Shown: positions 1-7,410 of the stretch, piece by piece
How positions within the stretch are numbered: position 1 is the stretch's first letter
Layout: each line of letters opens with the position of its first letter
Assembly (NCBI GenBank): GCA_964580455.1
Contig: CAZOKO010000038.1
Coordinates: forward strand, 1 to 22,880
Direction: 5' to 3'
Source of the DNA: CAZOKO01 sp964580455
GTDB taxonomy: Bacteria; Desulfobacterota; WTBG01
Length of the DNA: 22,880 nucleotides
The notes under the pieces: generated by a model
Seen by the model: the letters and a program-made list of their open reading frames with translations, nothing else
The model's database searches: none
Told to the model about the DNA's origin: nothing
Program-made: the position numbers and the translations under genes

Positions 1-85
1 TGCTCAAAGAGATATAAAATCACCCACACTCCTACACGATGACCCTAAATTTTTTATGTTTTAAATCCTGACTATCTGCGGAAAT

Positions 86-134
86 CTGCGTCCTATCTTC
101 AATTCAAAGCCACTTGCTTTTCTTCTCCAGATAA
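86..134. repeat. Dispersed ~49-bp repeat, copy 1
   Basis: Positions 86-127 match 1510-1551 with a single mismatch (C100 versus A1524), and a weaker match runs on to about 134/1558. In the second copy this sequence forms the last codons of the VWA gene. Read on the minus strand, this copy also ends an open stretch of about 30 codons finishing YLEKKSKWL-stop, but with no start codon. Just left of it lie two ATCTGCG units (74-80, 84-90). It may be an intergenic repeat family or a left-over gene end; the sequence alone does not decide. Confidence 0.75.
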
Positions 135-542
135 AAAGGTAACAGTTTAGTCAACTTTTTTACACAATAGGGGAACTTAAGTGAATAGGTGCGTTGCTAA
201 TTTGTTTTGAATTAAAAAAAGATGGGCATAAGTCAAGAATCTTAAACTTATTTCTTCATTTCATTTAGATATATTACGGCAATAAAAATGGGTTAAATGA
301 TAATGATGTAGAAATGTTGCATCTACAAATCAAGCGGGCTTCTGACCCCAAGTTTATTTTTCCTGGCGACGTGGGTATATATCATTGGTGTCTGCAGGTT
401 CGCATGACCTAGTTTGATCTTTTTCATATGTATCTCGAATTGTTAATAGAACCTATTCTTATACAGAAAGCTGTTTAATGATTATAATAGTTGCCCAAAG
501 CGGATAAATCAAGCCCAAGATACGCATTTTTGAGTACTGCTG
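135..542. other. Non-coding stretch without recognised gene
   Basis: This AT-rich stretch has stops in all frames apart from short accidental openings. I looked for a remnant of an integron integrase, because a cassette-like structure follows, and found none that can be supported. No tRNA or stable RNA shape was recognised. Confidence 0.5.
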
Positions 543-571
543 TTGACAATCTAACCTCTGAGGAGTAAAAT
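543..571 (+). promoter_or_regulatory. Sigma-70-type promoter upstream of methyltransferase cassette
   Basis: A perfect -35 box TTGACA (543-548), a 17-base spacer and a 5/6 -10 box TAAAAT (566-571) are present. Transcription would start near 578 and read into the methyltransferase gene at 645. Its place just before the GTTAGGT core at 606 resembles the Pc promoter that drives cassettes in integrons, but no integrase gene is seen. Confidence 0.6.
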
Positions 572-606
572 CTTAACAAATAAAGGGCAACAGTTCAATA
601 ATTATG

Positions 607-1356
607 TTAGGTGGTGCAATACTTTAGATAGAAAAGAGTCTTGTATGAGCTTTTTAAAAAGAATGCTAAGTCAGTGCAAAAAACCTAGTGGGCGATTTGG
701 TAGATTTCTCGCTAGGGGAATGAATTTTGGGCATTCAGGTCTCACGAGATGGGGTTTAGGCTTTATCGACATCGCAAGTGATATAGATGCACTTGACATT
801 GGATGTGGCGGCGGAAGGACTATTGAGCGACTTGCAGGAATCGCCACAGATGGCAAAGTCGTCGGCATTGACTATTCGCCAGATGCTGTTGTAGTGGCCA
901 GGAAGAAGAATCGTGCGCTTATTAACGAAGGACGAGTGGAAATATTTCAAGAGGCTGTCTCTTCGATGAGATTCAGCGATGGTGCTTTTGGTCTCATCAC
1001 CGCTTTTGAGACCCACTATTTCTGGCCAGATTTTCGTAATGACCTCAAAGAGGTTTATCGAGTTACGAAGCAAAACGGACAACTCCTTATCGTGGGAGCC
1101 GTTTATAAAAACAAAAAATACGACCGCAGAAATCAGCGTATTGTAGATGCCATTGGAATGACGTATCTAAGCATCGAAGAATTTCGAGAAGTATTGGAAG
1201 GTGTTGGGTACTCGAAATTCGATGCACTTGAGGAAAAGAATAAGGGATGGTTCGCCGTCAAATGCAAAAAACAAGAAGGGGGCACCGCCTAACAATTCAT
1301 TGAAGCGGACCAGACCGCCTGCTTCGCAGGCGTCCTGGCCGCTTAATTCATGCCCG
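607..1356 (+). mobile_element. Putative integron gene cassette (solitary)
   Basis: The unit starts after a GTTAGGT core (606-612), which fits the GTTRRRY consensus, carries one gene with a short leader, and ends in an attC-like hairpin whose GCCTAAC box (1287-1293) overlaps the stop codon. That layout is typical of integron cassettes. The right-hand core GTTGGCC (1356-1362) fits the consensus imperfectly. There is no integrase and no second cassette, so this would be a single cassette outside an array. Confidence 0.5.
645..1292 (+). CDS. Class I SAM-dependent methyltransferase
   Basis: This 215-residue soluble protein has the Rossmann methyltransferase fold of the Methyltransf_11/25 type. 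Motif I is DIGCGGG at residues 51-57. An acidic residue ends the next strand (VVGIDYSP), and a later motif GLITAFETHYFWPDF matches the region after motif II. The substrate cannot be told from the sequence. The ATG at 645 is the first in frame after a good promoter at 543-571; the ribosome site (AAAAGAG) is weak. The TAA stop lies inside the attC-like GCCTAAC box, so the gene was probably acquired as a cassette. Environmental cassettes often carry such methyltransferases, so a housekeeping role should not be assumed. Confidence 0.85.
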   Translation: MSFLKRMLSQCKKPSGRFGRFLARGMNFGHSGLTRWGLGFIDIASDIDALDIGCGGGRTIERLAGIATDGKVVGIDYSPDAVVVARKKNRALINEGRVEIFQEAVSSMRFSDGAFGLITAFETHYFWPDFRNDLKEVYRVTKQNGQLLIVGAVYKNKKYDRRNQRIVDAIGMTYLSIEEFREVLEGVGYSKFDALEEKNKGWFAVKCKKQEGGTA

Positions 1357-1362
1357 TTGGCC
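1287..1362 (+). other. attC-like recombination site
   Basis: A GCCTAAC box (RYYYAAC consensus) at 1287-1293 faces a degenerate GTTGGCC at 1356-1362. Between them is a long imperfect hairpin: AAGCGG pairs with CCGCTT, CCAG with CTGG, and GCCTGC/GCAGGC closes on a TTCG loop. ATTCA occurs near both ends (1296-1300 and 1346-1350), as in environmental attC sites. The mismatch in the right core box lowers certainty. Confidence 0.6.
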
Positions 1363-1509
1363 TGCAAGAAAGAGGAATATGAGAATAGAAAGGGAGACGA
1401 AGGTGAATAGACAACTTATGTTCATTCGTTTATCAGAATTTATCAGTGAGATGTCATAAAATATTTATCATATTTTTGTATGTTGCAAAGCACTTATGCC
1501 CCTATTCAC

Positions 1510-1558
1510 CTGCGTCCTATCTTAAATTCAAAGCCACTTGCTTTTCTTCTCGAGGTAA
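1510..1558. repeat. Dispersed ~49-bp repeat, copy 2, overlapping the VWA gene end
   Basis: This is the second copy of the repeat at 86-134, in the same orientation and 1424 bases away. Positions 1528-1558 are coding here and give the last ten residues (DYLEKKSKWL) of the VWA protein on the minus strand. The two copies bracket the cassette-like segment as direct repeats. Confidence 0.75.
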
Positions 1559-2907
1559 TCCATAAGCAGGCACTGTCCCAGTTCTTCTGGCTGGATGTGG
1601 AAGATCCTTCCACCACACCTTTTTGCCGCTTCCTGTACAAAGGCAACCCTCTCTTTTTCCTGTGACAAAAGAAAAATACTGATGGCAATATTGTGACGGG
1701 CAAGACCCTCAAGCCTTTTGAGAGTTTTATAAAGGGTTTTCGTGTGGGGTGGAAACTGGAAGAAGAGATAGCCCTGTTCCCGGTGGGCTGTCGGTTCACC
1801 ATCGGTGATAAGGAAGACCTGTCTGCGGTAGCCTTTGTGGAGGGAGAGTACCTTTTGAGATAAATCAAGGGCCTCTTCCATATTGGTGTAGGGGTTGGTC
1901 TCGTCCCAGGTAAGAAAGGGAATCGCTGAGTACTTGATTTTGTGAGCTTTGGTTGAAAACCCTACCACTGCGATTCGGTCTTTTGGATACCGTTTTCGTG
2001 CCAGCCCGTAGAGGGCCAGGGTAACTTTTTTTGCTGCGATGTATCGATTCTCGAATCGCATGGACTTGCTGAGATCAAGAAGGATAACCGTTGCAGACCT
2101 TGAGATAATCTCTTTCTTAAAAACTACAAAATCCTTTTCTTCAAGCTGAACCGGCAGTCTGGCTCCTGTTCGCTTGATGGAGTTTAAAATGGATTGACAG
2201 GTATCGATGAGTGGAGGGTCTCCGAAATGATATGGTCTGGTCCCTTCAGTGAGATAGGGCTCTGTAGAAAGATCAGAGCTTAACCGGCGGGAGAGAGGAT
2301 CATTTTTTCTGGGTTTAAAAATTTCTTTTAAGATATTCCAGGCTACTTTCTGCATGCCCAAAGAAGTGAGCTTAAGTCCTGAGGAACCTCGTTCAATCAG
2401 GCCTTGATTGAGCATGAGTGAATGGAGATTCTTAATCATCTGCCAGTTTTCAAGAGAGTCTGTTCCTAAAAGCTCTTCTAACCGTTTTTCATCAATGCTG
2501 TTAAGATCATAGCCCCAGTAAACGCCCTTTAAACCCTTCTCCACTTTCTCATGTTTATGCAACTGATCAATCTTTACGGGGCGGCCCTCTTCCCGGGGGA
2601 GGGGGCGGGCTGAGCCTTCAGGGGACGTTTTGTTCATGGGTGCCCCCGATTTTATATGGCCATCACTTTCTGCTGTAGTATTTAACTCTTCTTTGATTTT
2701 CTTGATTGTTTCAAGCAGATCCTTAATACCCTTCAGAGCCTTTTCCCCGCCTGGTTCCATATATCCTTCCCTTCTTAGCTCTTCAAGTGCTTCTTCTAAT
2801 GAAGTGTGCTGAAAGATAACTTGAGAGAGTGCCTCGACAGGGGGTGAGGCTTGGGATTCATAAATCTTGACCGGTTCACATGCAGGCTGGTAGTGTATAA
2901 TCTTCAT
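1528..2907 (-). CDS. VWA-domain protein, partner of the AAA+ ATPase
   Basis: This 459-residue protein has a C-terminal von Willebrand A domain of the magnesium-chelatase D/CoxE type. The metal site is complete: DLSKS at 278-282, Thr341 in TNMEEAL and Asp369 in ITDGEPT. The N-terminal 260 residues are helical and charged, with a polar linker around 80-115. Such proteins work with MoxR/ChlI-type ATPases as metal-dependent chaperone or metal-insertion machines. The ATG overlaps the stop of the upstream AAA gene (ATGA at 2907-2904), so the two are translationally coupled. No chlorophyll or cobalamin gene is nearby, so true magnesium chelatase is unlikely. The last residues come from a dispersed repeat (1510-1558), so the native C-terminus may have been replaced. 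The target is unknown. Confidence 0.85.
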   Translation of the reverse strand: MKIIHYQPACEPVKIYESQASPPVEALSQVIFQHTSLEEALEELRREGYMEPGGEKALKGIKDLLETIKKIKEELNTTAESDGHIKSGAPMNKTSPEGSARPLPREEGRPVKIDQLHKHEKVEKGLKGVYWGYDLNSIDEKRLEELLGTDSLENWQMIKNLHSLMLNQGLIERGSSGLKLTSLGMQKVAWNILKEIFKPRKNDPLSRRLSSDLSTEPYLTEGTRPYHFGDPPLIDTCQSILNSIKRTGARLPVQLEEKDFVVFKKEIISRSATVILLDLSKSMRFENRYIAAKKVTLALYGLARKRYPKDRIAVVGFSTKAHKIKYSAIPFLTWDETNPYTNMEEALDLSQKVLSLHKGYRRQVFLITDGEPTAHREQGYLFFQFPPHTKTLYKTLKRLEGLARHNIAISIFLLSQEKERVAFVQEAAKRCGGRIFHIQPEELGQCLLMDYLEKKSKWL

Positions 2908-4304
2908 TGCCTAGAATCATAGGTTATGCTGGTTTCTCTTATCTCCTTTTTTATCTTTCCTCCAATGGCGAGTCCTTCGAGTATGAACTCTACTGCCGAA
3001 GCTATGCTTTCTTGAGAGGCATCCTCTGACAGTTGATCTGCCCTTCCCTTTAAGGAAGGATAGGATTCAATGTTTCTGAGGTAAGCAGGAGAGGGCGTTA
3101 TTTCGGATACTTCAAAGCCATTACCAGAAGAGAATTCTTTAATAAAATCTGCACAAGAATCATGGGAGAGATGTTGTCTGAAAATTTTTGAGATGGCATC
3201 TCTTATGAGAATGTTAATCTTTTCTTCCTCGGCGTTATCTTCTATAAAGTCCCACTCTATTTTCCCTTTCATGGAAGAGGAGAGGTGAATGAGATCAGTA
3301 ATTCGTGGCACCACCTTTTTTTCATTCAGACGGATTGCCCTGCGGAAGGCGTTGCTTATCATGTTTTCCATATTATGAATACTCATACGCACGCTGATTC
3401 CGGAAGAGTGGTTGATTTCTGATCTGTGGCGAGCCATCTGTGAAATCTCAGCAATGATTTCCTCCATAAAGTGGGGAAGCCTGAGGGTGAATCCATCAGT
3501 AGTGAAAGGAGCCCTTTCCTGTCTTACAATGGCGATTTCTTCCTCGAGGGTTTTTGGGTAATGGGTTTGTATTTGTGCGCCAAAACGGTCTTTTAATGGC
3601 GTTATAATACGACCTCTGTTGGTATAGTCTTCAGGATTGGCGGTAGCTATGATGAATATGTCCAGGGGGAGTGCAATTTTATATCCCCGGATCTGCACGT
3701 CCCGTTCTTCCAGAAGATTAAAGAGCCCTACCTGAATTTTTTCATGGAGGTCTGGGAGCTCATTAATGGAGAAGATTCCACGGTTGGTTCGTGGGACCAG
3801 CCCGTAATGGATAGCAAGCTCATCAGAAAGGTATCGACCTTCTGCAATTTTGATTGGGTCAATATCACCAATGAGGTCTGCAATCGTTACATCAGGAGTC
3901 GCCAGTTTTTCCGAAAATCGCATTTTACGAGGTACCCATTCTATCCTTGTTTTCCCCTTGTTCTTTTTGATTTGTTCGTGGCAGTGTTTACAGAGAGGAT
4001 GAAAGGGGTCATCGTTAATTTCACATCCTGAAATAACGGGAAGTGATTCATCCAGCAAGGCTGTGAGAGATCGCATTATTCGTGTTTTTGCCTGTCCGCG
4101 TTCACCTAAAAGGATGATATCATGACAGGAGAGGATAGCATTCTCGATTTCCGGGATGACCGTATCATCATATCCAATAATACCGGGGAATAACTGCTCC
4201 TCTTTTTTCATCTTCTCAATCAGATTGGCTCGAAGCTCAGCCTTAACCATTTTTGGCCAATATCCCGATTTCTCAAGCTCGCTTAGTGTTTGTGGAAGTT
4301 CCAC
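2904..4304 (-). CDS. AAA+ ATPase of the ChlI/MoxR type
   Basis: This 466-residue ATPase has Walker A GERGQAKT (67-74), a Walker B-like strand GIFSINE ending in Asn181-Glu182, sensor 1 in TANPEDY (221-227) and a candidate arginine finger at Arg240 in LKDRFG. It belongs to the magnesium-chelatase I-like group (COG1239 style). A Cys cluster, C94-x10-C105-x2-C108, interrupts the ATPase core before Walker B and may bind zinc; classical BchI lacks this. The start is GTG at 4304, with AGAGGT upstream on the minus strand. It forms an operon with the VWA gene through the ATGA overlap. Likely role: ATP-driven remodelling or metal loading of an unidentified client with the VWA partner. Confidence 0.85.
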   Translation of the reverse strand: MELPQTLSELEKSGYWPKMVKAELRANLIEKMKKEEQLFPGIIGYDDTVIPEIENAILSCHDIILLGERGQAKTRIMRSLTALLDESLPVISGCEINDDPFHPLCKHCHEQIKKNKGKTRIEWVPRKMRFSEKLATPDVTIADLIGDIDPIKIAEGRYLSDELAIHYGLVPRTNRGIFSINELPDLHEKIQVGLFNLLEERDVQIRGYKIALPLDIFIIATANPEDYTNRGRIITPLKDRFGAQIQTHYPKTLEEEIAIVRQERAPFTTDGFTLRLPHFMEEIIAEISQMARHRSEINHSSGISVRMSIHNMENMISNAFRRAIRLNEKKVVPRITDLIHLSSSMKGKIEWDFIEDNAEEEKINILIRDAISKIFRQHLSHDSCADFIKEFSSGNGFEVSEITPSPAYLRNIESYPSLKGRADQLSEDASQESIASAVEFILEGLAIGGKIKKEIRETSITYDSRQ

Positions 4305-4382
4305 TTTAAATTACCTCTTTTAAGTTAGTAGTCAGTTGACCGCTCTCCTAAATCCGCGATTTAATTAGCTCCAGCACCCCGT

Positions 4383-4410
4383 ATTGTAACATACATAATA
4401 AAAAGTCATA
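4383..4410 (-). promoter_or_regulatory. Possible promoter of the AAA/VWA operon
   Basis: On the minus strand, TATGAC (4410-4405), a 16-base spacer and TACAAT (4388-4383) form a plausible sigma-70 promoter about 80 bases before the GTG start. The -35 box is weak. Confidence 0.35.
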
Positions 4411-4457
4411 TCGCGTAAATCAAGTAAAAATTGAGCTTGTTAATTGGTAACCCCCAA

Positions 4458-4510
4458 TAAAAAGAGCTGCTCAGGTAGATTTGCCACACCCTTAAGCAGC
4501 CCTTTTTTAT
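4458..4510 (-). terminator. Rho-independent terminator after the radical SAM gene
   Basis: Read on the minus strand, GGGCTGCT pairs with AGCAGCTC across a loop of about 23 bases that can itself pair partly, followed by TTTTTATT. It lies about 55 bases past the stop of the radical SAM gene. The plus strand also ends in a T run, so it may work both ways. Confidence 0.65.
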
Positions 4511-4563
4511 TATAAAGTCCTCAAAATATTATCTATTGGTGGAACAATTTGTTTCAATCTTCG

Positions 4564-5439
4564 CTACAACCACGTTTGCCTCGGTTCTAACTCTCTTACG
4601 AAAACCTTTCCTCTATCTATAGATTGTTTAGCCTGATGATACTTGAATACCACACTATTATATCCATACTTTCCTATTATCTCTATTTTACCGTCTTTAT
4701 GAGACATCACATACCTGAATGATTTTGCTATACCGGACAGCTCTGCCTTGGCTTCTTCTACGATATCTATACCCTCTAATAATGGTATTCCATACTTCGA
4801 ATTTCCTTTTGTCGGCCTGCATTGAAACAGGTAATAGGGAAATATTCCGATATTTATGAGTTTCTTAAACAGCTTGACAAGAGTATCTGGATTATCATTT
4901 GTTCCCTTCAGAAACACTGCTTGATTCCTTAGCACCAGACCTCCCACACTATAATCGAGCAATTCTACCATACTTTCAGTATCTGAGGAAATTTCATCAG
5001 GATGTACAAAGTGAGTAATAATGTCTACACTATATTCCTTTAACAGCCGTCTCAACTTTGTATCCAATCTTCTGGGATAAAAGTGGAGAGCTTTGGTTCC
5101 CACTCTAATCTTAATATTTTTCGGGATCTTGCTAAAGATATTTTCTAGTTCTTCATTGCTCAAAGTCAGTGGGTCCCCACCACTTATAAGCACATTGTCA
5201 GTTATTGGATTGCTTCTTATGTAATCAATAGCCTCATCTACATTTTTGCACACCTCTCTTTCGGTTTCAAAATTCCTCTTTCTAAAGCAGTAGGGGCAGT
5301 ATTCGAAACATTTGTTGGTAACTAATAGCAAGACAGTATTTGGGTATTTGTGTTGTAATCCTCGAACTTTAACATTTTCAAATTCATAGCTGGGATCCAG
5401 GGATAGAGTATCTTCCTTAAACTTGAGTATTTCCATCAT
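4564..5439 (-). CDS. Radical SAM protein, lysine-2,3-aminomutase-like (short form)
   Basis: This 291-residue protein has the radical SAM cysteines C44-x3-C48-x2-C51 (CFEYCPYC) and the SAM-binding GGDPL at 87-91, embedded in a KamA/EpmB-like context (TNKCFEYCPYCFRKR, RVGTKALHFYPRR). It is shorter than KamA (about 400 residues) and EpmB (about 340): the usual N-terminal region is missing, and I see no glycine-rich GGGK-type segment with the PLP lysine near the C-terminus. It may therefore not be a PLP-dependent aminomutase. It may instead belong to the uncharacterised aminomutase-related subgroup. The first of two ATGs is chosen because AAGGAG lies 7 bases before it. It is monocistronic, with its own terminator. 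Confidence 0.8.
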   Translation of the reverse strand: MMEILKFKEDTLSLDPSYEFENVKVRGLQHKYPNTVLLLVTNKCFEYCPYCFRKRNFETEREVCKNVDEAIDYIRSNPITDNVLISGGDPLTLSNEELENIFSKIPKNIKIRVGTKALHFYPRRLDTKLRRLLKEYSVDIITHFVHPDEISSDTESMVELLDYSVGGLVLRNQAVFLKGTNDNPDTLVKLFKKLINIGIFPYYLFQCRPTKGNSKYGIPLLEGIDIVEEAKAELSGIAKSFRYVMSHKDGKIEIIGKYGYNSVVFKYHQAKQSIDRGKVFVRELEPRQTWL

Positions 5440-5738
5440 GGTGTTGTCTCCTTTCTTTGATTATAGAAGCGAGCCTATTTCATAGTCACAAACAAAGGTC
5501 TACTCACTTCCATGGAGTTTGGCAAGCCATAAAAGAAAAGCATTTATGCCATTACGTTCAACTAAAATACAATATATTATAACATAAGAGGTTGATAAAT
5601 GCCAGATGAATTTATTGAAAAAATCGCATTAAATAACTTTTGTTATCTGTTGTCAAGCAATTATATCAGCTACTGAAATGATATTGAAGATAGATTGCCC
5701 AATTACAGGTTTTCATTTGTGCTTATCTATGTTATCTA
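5440..5738. other. Intergenic stretch, possible micro-ORF only
   Basis: There is no convincing gene. A 25-codon ORF (ATG at 5599, stop TGA at 5674-5676) has an AGAGGT ribosome-site match before it, but I see no family resemblance. It may be the broken 5' end of a lost gene, cut off by the repeat element that follows. Confidence 0.3.
5460..5490 (-). promoter_or_regulatory. Possible promoter of the radical SAM gene
   Basis: A perfect TATAAT (5465-5460, minus strand) lies 20 bases before the ATG, with only a weak -35 (TGTGAC or TGACTA) further upstream. The leader would be very short, starting close to the ribosome site. Confidence 0.3.
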
Positions 5739-5920
5739 TTATCCCAGAATTTGCAGTAGCCATCTACTGCGGCTTGAAAATCCTTGCTGCAACGCTTGTT
5801 TCACGATTTTACTCCTCAACATATCTATGGATATGCCTTCGTCGTAAAATCGCTCCAACTGCACGTTTCGCTACGGTTTTCTGCGCCTCGCTACGATACC
5901 TACTGCAAAATCTGGGATAA
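5739..5920. repeat. MITE-like element with 21-bp terminal inverted repeats
   Basis: The ends 5739-5759 (starting TTATCCCAGA) and 5900-5920 (ending TCTGGGATAA) are inverted repeats matching at 20 of 21 positions. The 140-base interior has no coding capacity. The same end motif recurs at 6683-6701. No transposase is in the window, so this is probably a non-autonomous element or a folded intergenic repeat. Confidence 0.7.
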
Positions 5921-5963
5921 TGATAGTGTTTTTCATCCAAAATCTTCACCAAAGGAGGTAACA

Positions 5964-6578
5964 ATGAAAATCATGGCGTTTGTGGGAAGTCCACGGAAGG
6001 GGGGCAATACCGATATCCTTATTGATAAAGTTATTGAAGGAGCGAAGAGTAAAACAGAGTTAGTAATAGAAAAAATCTACCTTTATGAGGCTAATATTAA
6101 ATATTGCAATGCTTGCGGTGCCCATACGGTATTGGGAGGCAGCAAAGAATGTCCTATCGGTGACGACATGAATGAAATCCTCAAGCGAATGGTTAAGGCA
6201 GATGCCTTTATTTTCGGCTCACCCAATCATGGTCGCACGATCTCGGCAGCCATGACTAATTTTATTGCCAGGATGATGCCGTTGCTCAAGATGGAGGTTA
6301 AAAGGGATGCTTCTGGAAACATCATCGATGCAGAGTCAAAGCCTTTGGTGAGGGGGAAGAAGGCTGTTATGGTTGTCAGTCAGGGCGATCCCTGGCCCAC
6401 TTCTTCAGCACTTGTATTAAAGATTTTAGATGACAATATTAAAGATTTCCAGATGAAAAAAGTGGGAGAGGTTTTTAGTATGTTCAATCTTGAGAAGGGA
6501 GCCGTTAAGGACAAAAAGGATGATTTGAATTGTGCATTTGCTATGGGAGTGAGATTGGCAACAGTGATGATTTCGTAA
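5964..6578 (+). CDS. Iron-sulfur flavoprotein-like NADPH-dependent FMN reductase
   Basis: This 204-residue flavodoxin-fold protein begins with the FMN phosphate-binding loop FVGSPRKGGNTD and has a second FMN contact near GSPNHGRTISA. Cys48 and Cys51 (CNAC) and Cys63 (ECPIGDDM) correspond to the iron-sulfur flavoprotein Cys motif, but one of the four usual Cys is a His (CGAH), so a [4Fe-4S] cluster is doubtful. It is probably a cytosolic reductase with unknown acceptor. The ATG at 5964 is clear because AAAGGAGGT precedes it by 4 bases; the frame is open further upstream only because it runs through the repeat. It lies between two copies of the same repeat end. Confidence 0.85.
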   Translation: MKIMAFVGSPRKGGNTDILIDKVIEGAKSKTELVIEKIYLYEANIKYCNACGAHTVLGGSKECPIGDDMNEILKRMVKADAFIFGSPNHGRTISAAMTNFIARMMPLLKMEVKRDASGNIIDAESKPLVRGKKAVMVVSQGDPWPTSSALVLKILDDNIKDFQMKKVGEVFSMFNLEKGAVKDKKDDLNCAFAMGVRLATVMIS

Positions 6579-6630
6579 GAAGTCCATCGCTGCATTGCGT
6601 TTCATCTTTAGTCATTCCCTGGCTGCCTGC

Positions 6631-6704
6631 CCGAGCTGACACTCGTGTCGGCCAGGAAGCTCGGCCAAGCCGCATTAGATAGCTACTGCAAATTCTGGGA
6701 TTAA
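6631..6704. repeat. Hairpin plus third copy of the MITE end
   Basis: CCGAGCT (6631-6637) pairs with AGCTCGG (6658-6664) around an inner GACAC/GTGTC stem, giving a strong hairpin without a T run. After it, 6683-6701 is identical over 19 bases to the inverted end of the element at 5739. The preceding AAGCCGC also mirrors GCGGCTT at 5769-5775. It is probably a partial second element. Confidence 0.6.
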
Positions 6705-6730
6705 GTATTGTCAAGAGAAAGGGTTTTAAG

Positions 6731-7390
6731 ATGAGGGAGCAGAGTGGGAAAGATGTTACAATCTCTTTAGAAGTTTATTTTGATTACTACTGACCCTGGT
6801 GTTATCTCGCAGCCGTTCGGCTGGAAAGACTTGAAAATGAAGTGAGGGAATCCCTTGCCATTTCCTGGAAGAGCTATCTCATTCGTGGGGAAGGTGTAAC
6901 TGAATTTGATGACTACATTGCGTCTCACTTTAAACGAGCCAATGAACAGGAAGAGGGAATTACCTTCAACCTCTGGGAATCAGGACATTACCCCACCTGG
7001 GGCATGCCAGCACTCAGGGCAAGCAAGGCTGCAGCATTACAGGGGAGAGAAAAATGGAATAGATTCCACCTGGCAGTTATGAAAGGTTTCTATACTGATG
7101 GGAGAGATATTTCCAATGAGCGTGTTCTTGAAGAAATAGGAGAGGAGGCTGGTCTTGCGATGGAAGAGTTTACCCGGGAATTGAGAAATCCCAAGTGGGA
7201 GAATGTTGTTTATGAAGAGACCAGGCAAGCGCAAGAGGTATTTGGTATTAGTTCCATCCCGACAGTTATTGTTCAGAACAGATATCTGGTTGAAGGGGTA
7301 GTATCCTTATCCTATTATAAACAGGTGGTAGAAGAAGTGAAAACACAATTAATGCCACAGAATTGCACTGAAGATCACAGAAGTTACTGA
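6731..7390 (+). CDS. DsbA/FrnE-family thiol oxidoreductase, putative selenoprotein (UPWC)
   Basis: From ATG 6731, preceded by AAAGGG at 6718-6723, the frame runs 20 codons to an in-frame TGA (6791-6793) and then to a TAG-free end at 7390. The product is 219 residues if the TGA is read as selenocysteine, the normal length for FrnE-type DsbA proteins. The TGA falls exactly on the first Cys of the family active site: FDYY-U-PWCY, with Cys24 as partner. The cis-proline loop (SSIPTVIV) is present near the C-terminus, and the helical insert between looks intact. A hairpin typical of a bacterial SECIS follows the TGA. Without recoding, only a headless product from GTG 6842 would form. No signal peptide is seen, so it is likely cytosolic. 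A pseudogene is the alternative, but the intact frame argues against it. Confidence 0.82.
6791..6829 (+). promoter_or_regulatory. Putative SECIS element of the DsbA-like gene
   Basis: After the UGA at 6791, CAGCC (6810-6814) pairs perfectly with GGCTG (6819-6823) around a GTTC loop. The loop starts 21 bases after the UGA and begins with G followed by U, in line with bacterial SECIS rules. TCT/AGA may add a lower stem. Confidence 0.65.
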
Positions 7391-7410
7391 AGCAATAATC
7401 AAGACATGTT

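Noticed and set aside
1201..1410. 69-codon ORF crossing the attC-like site
   Set aside because: It overlaps the methyltransferase end in another frame and is a by-product of the attC-like hairpin, a common false gene.
1528..4304. Magnesium chelatase for chlorophyll or cobaltochelatase
   Set aside because: There is no large H subunit or tetrapyrrole gene nearby, and the VWA protein lacks the usual AAA-like half of BchD.
5599..5676. 25-codon micro-ORF with a ribosome site
   Set aside because: It is too short and unlike anything known; its TGA end was considered for Sec but no conserved context follows.
5784..5963. Longer N-terminus of the flavoprotein
   Set aside because: These codons lie in the MITE-like repeat, and the FMN-binding start MKIMAFVGSPRKGG with AAAGGAGGT before it marks the true start.
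6842..7390. GTG-started 182-residue DsbA-like gene
   Set aside because: It would lack the active site and the first strand of the fold. Homology continues upstream through the TGA to an ATG with a ribosome site, so the longer Sec-containing gene is preferred.
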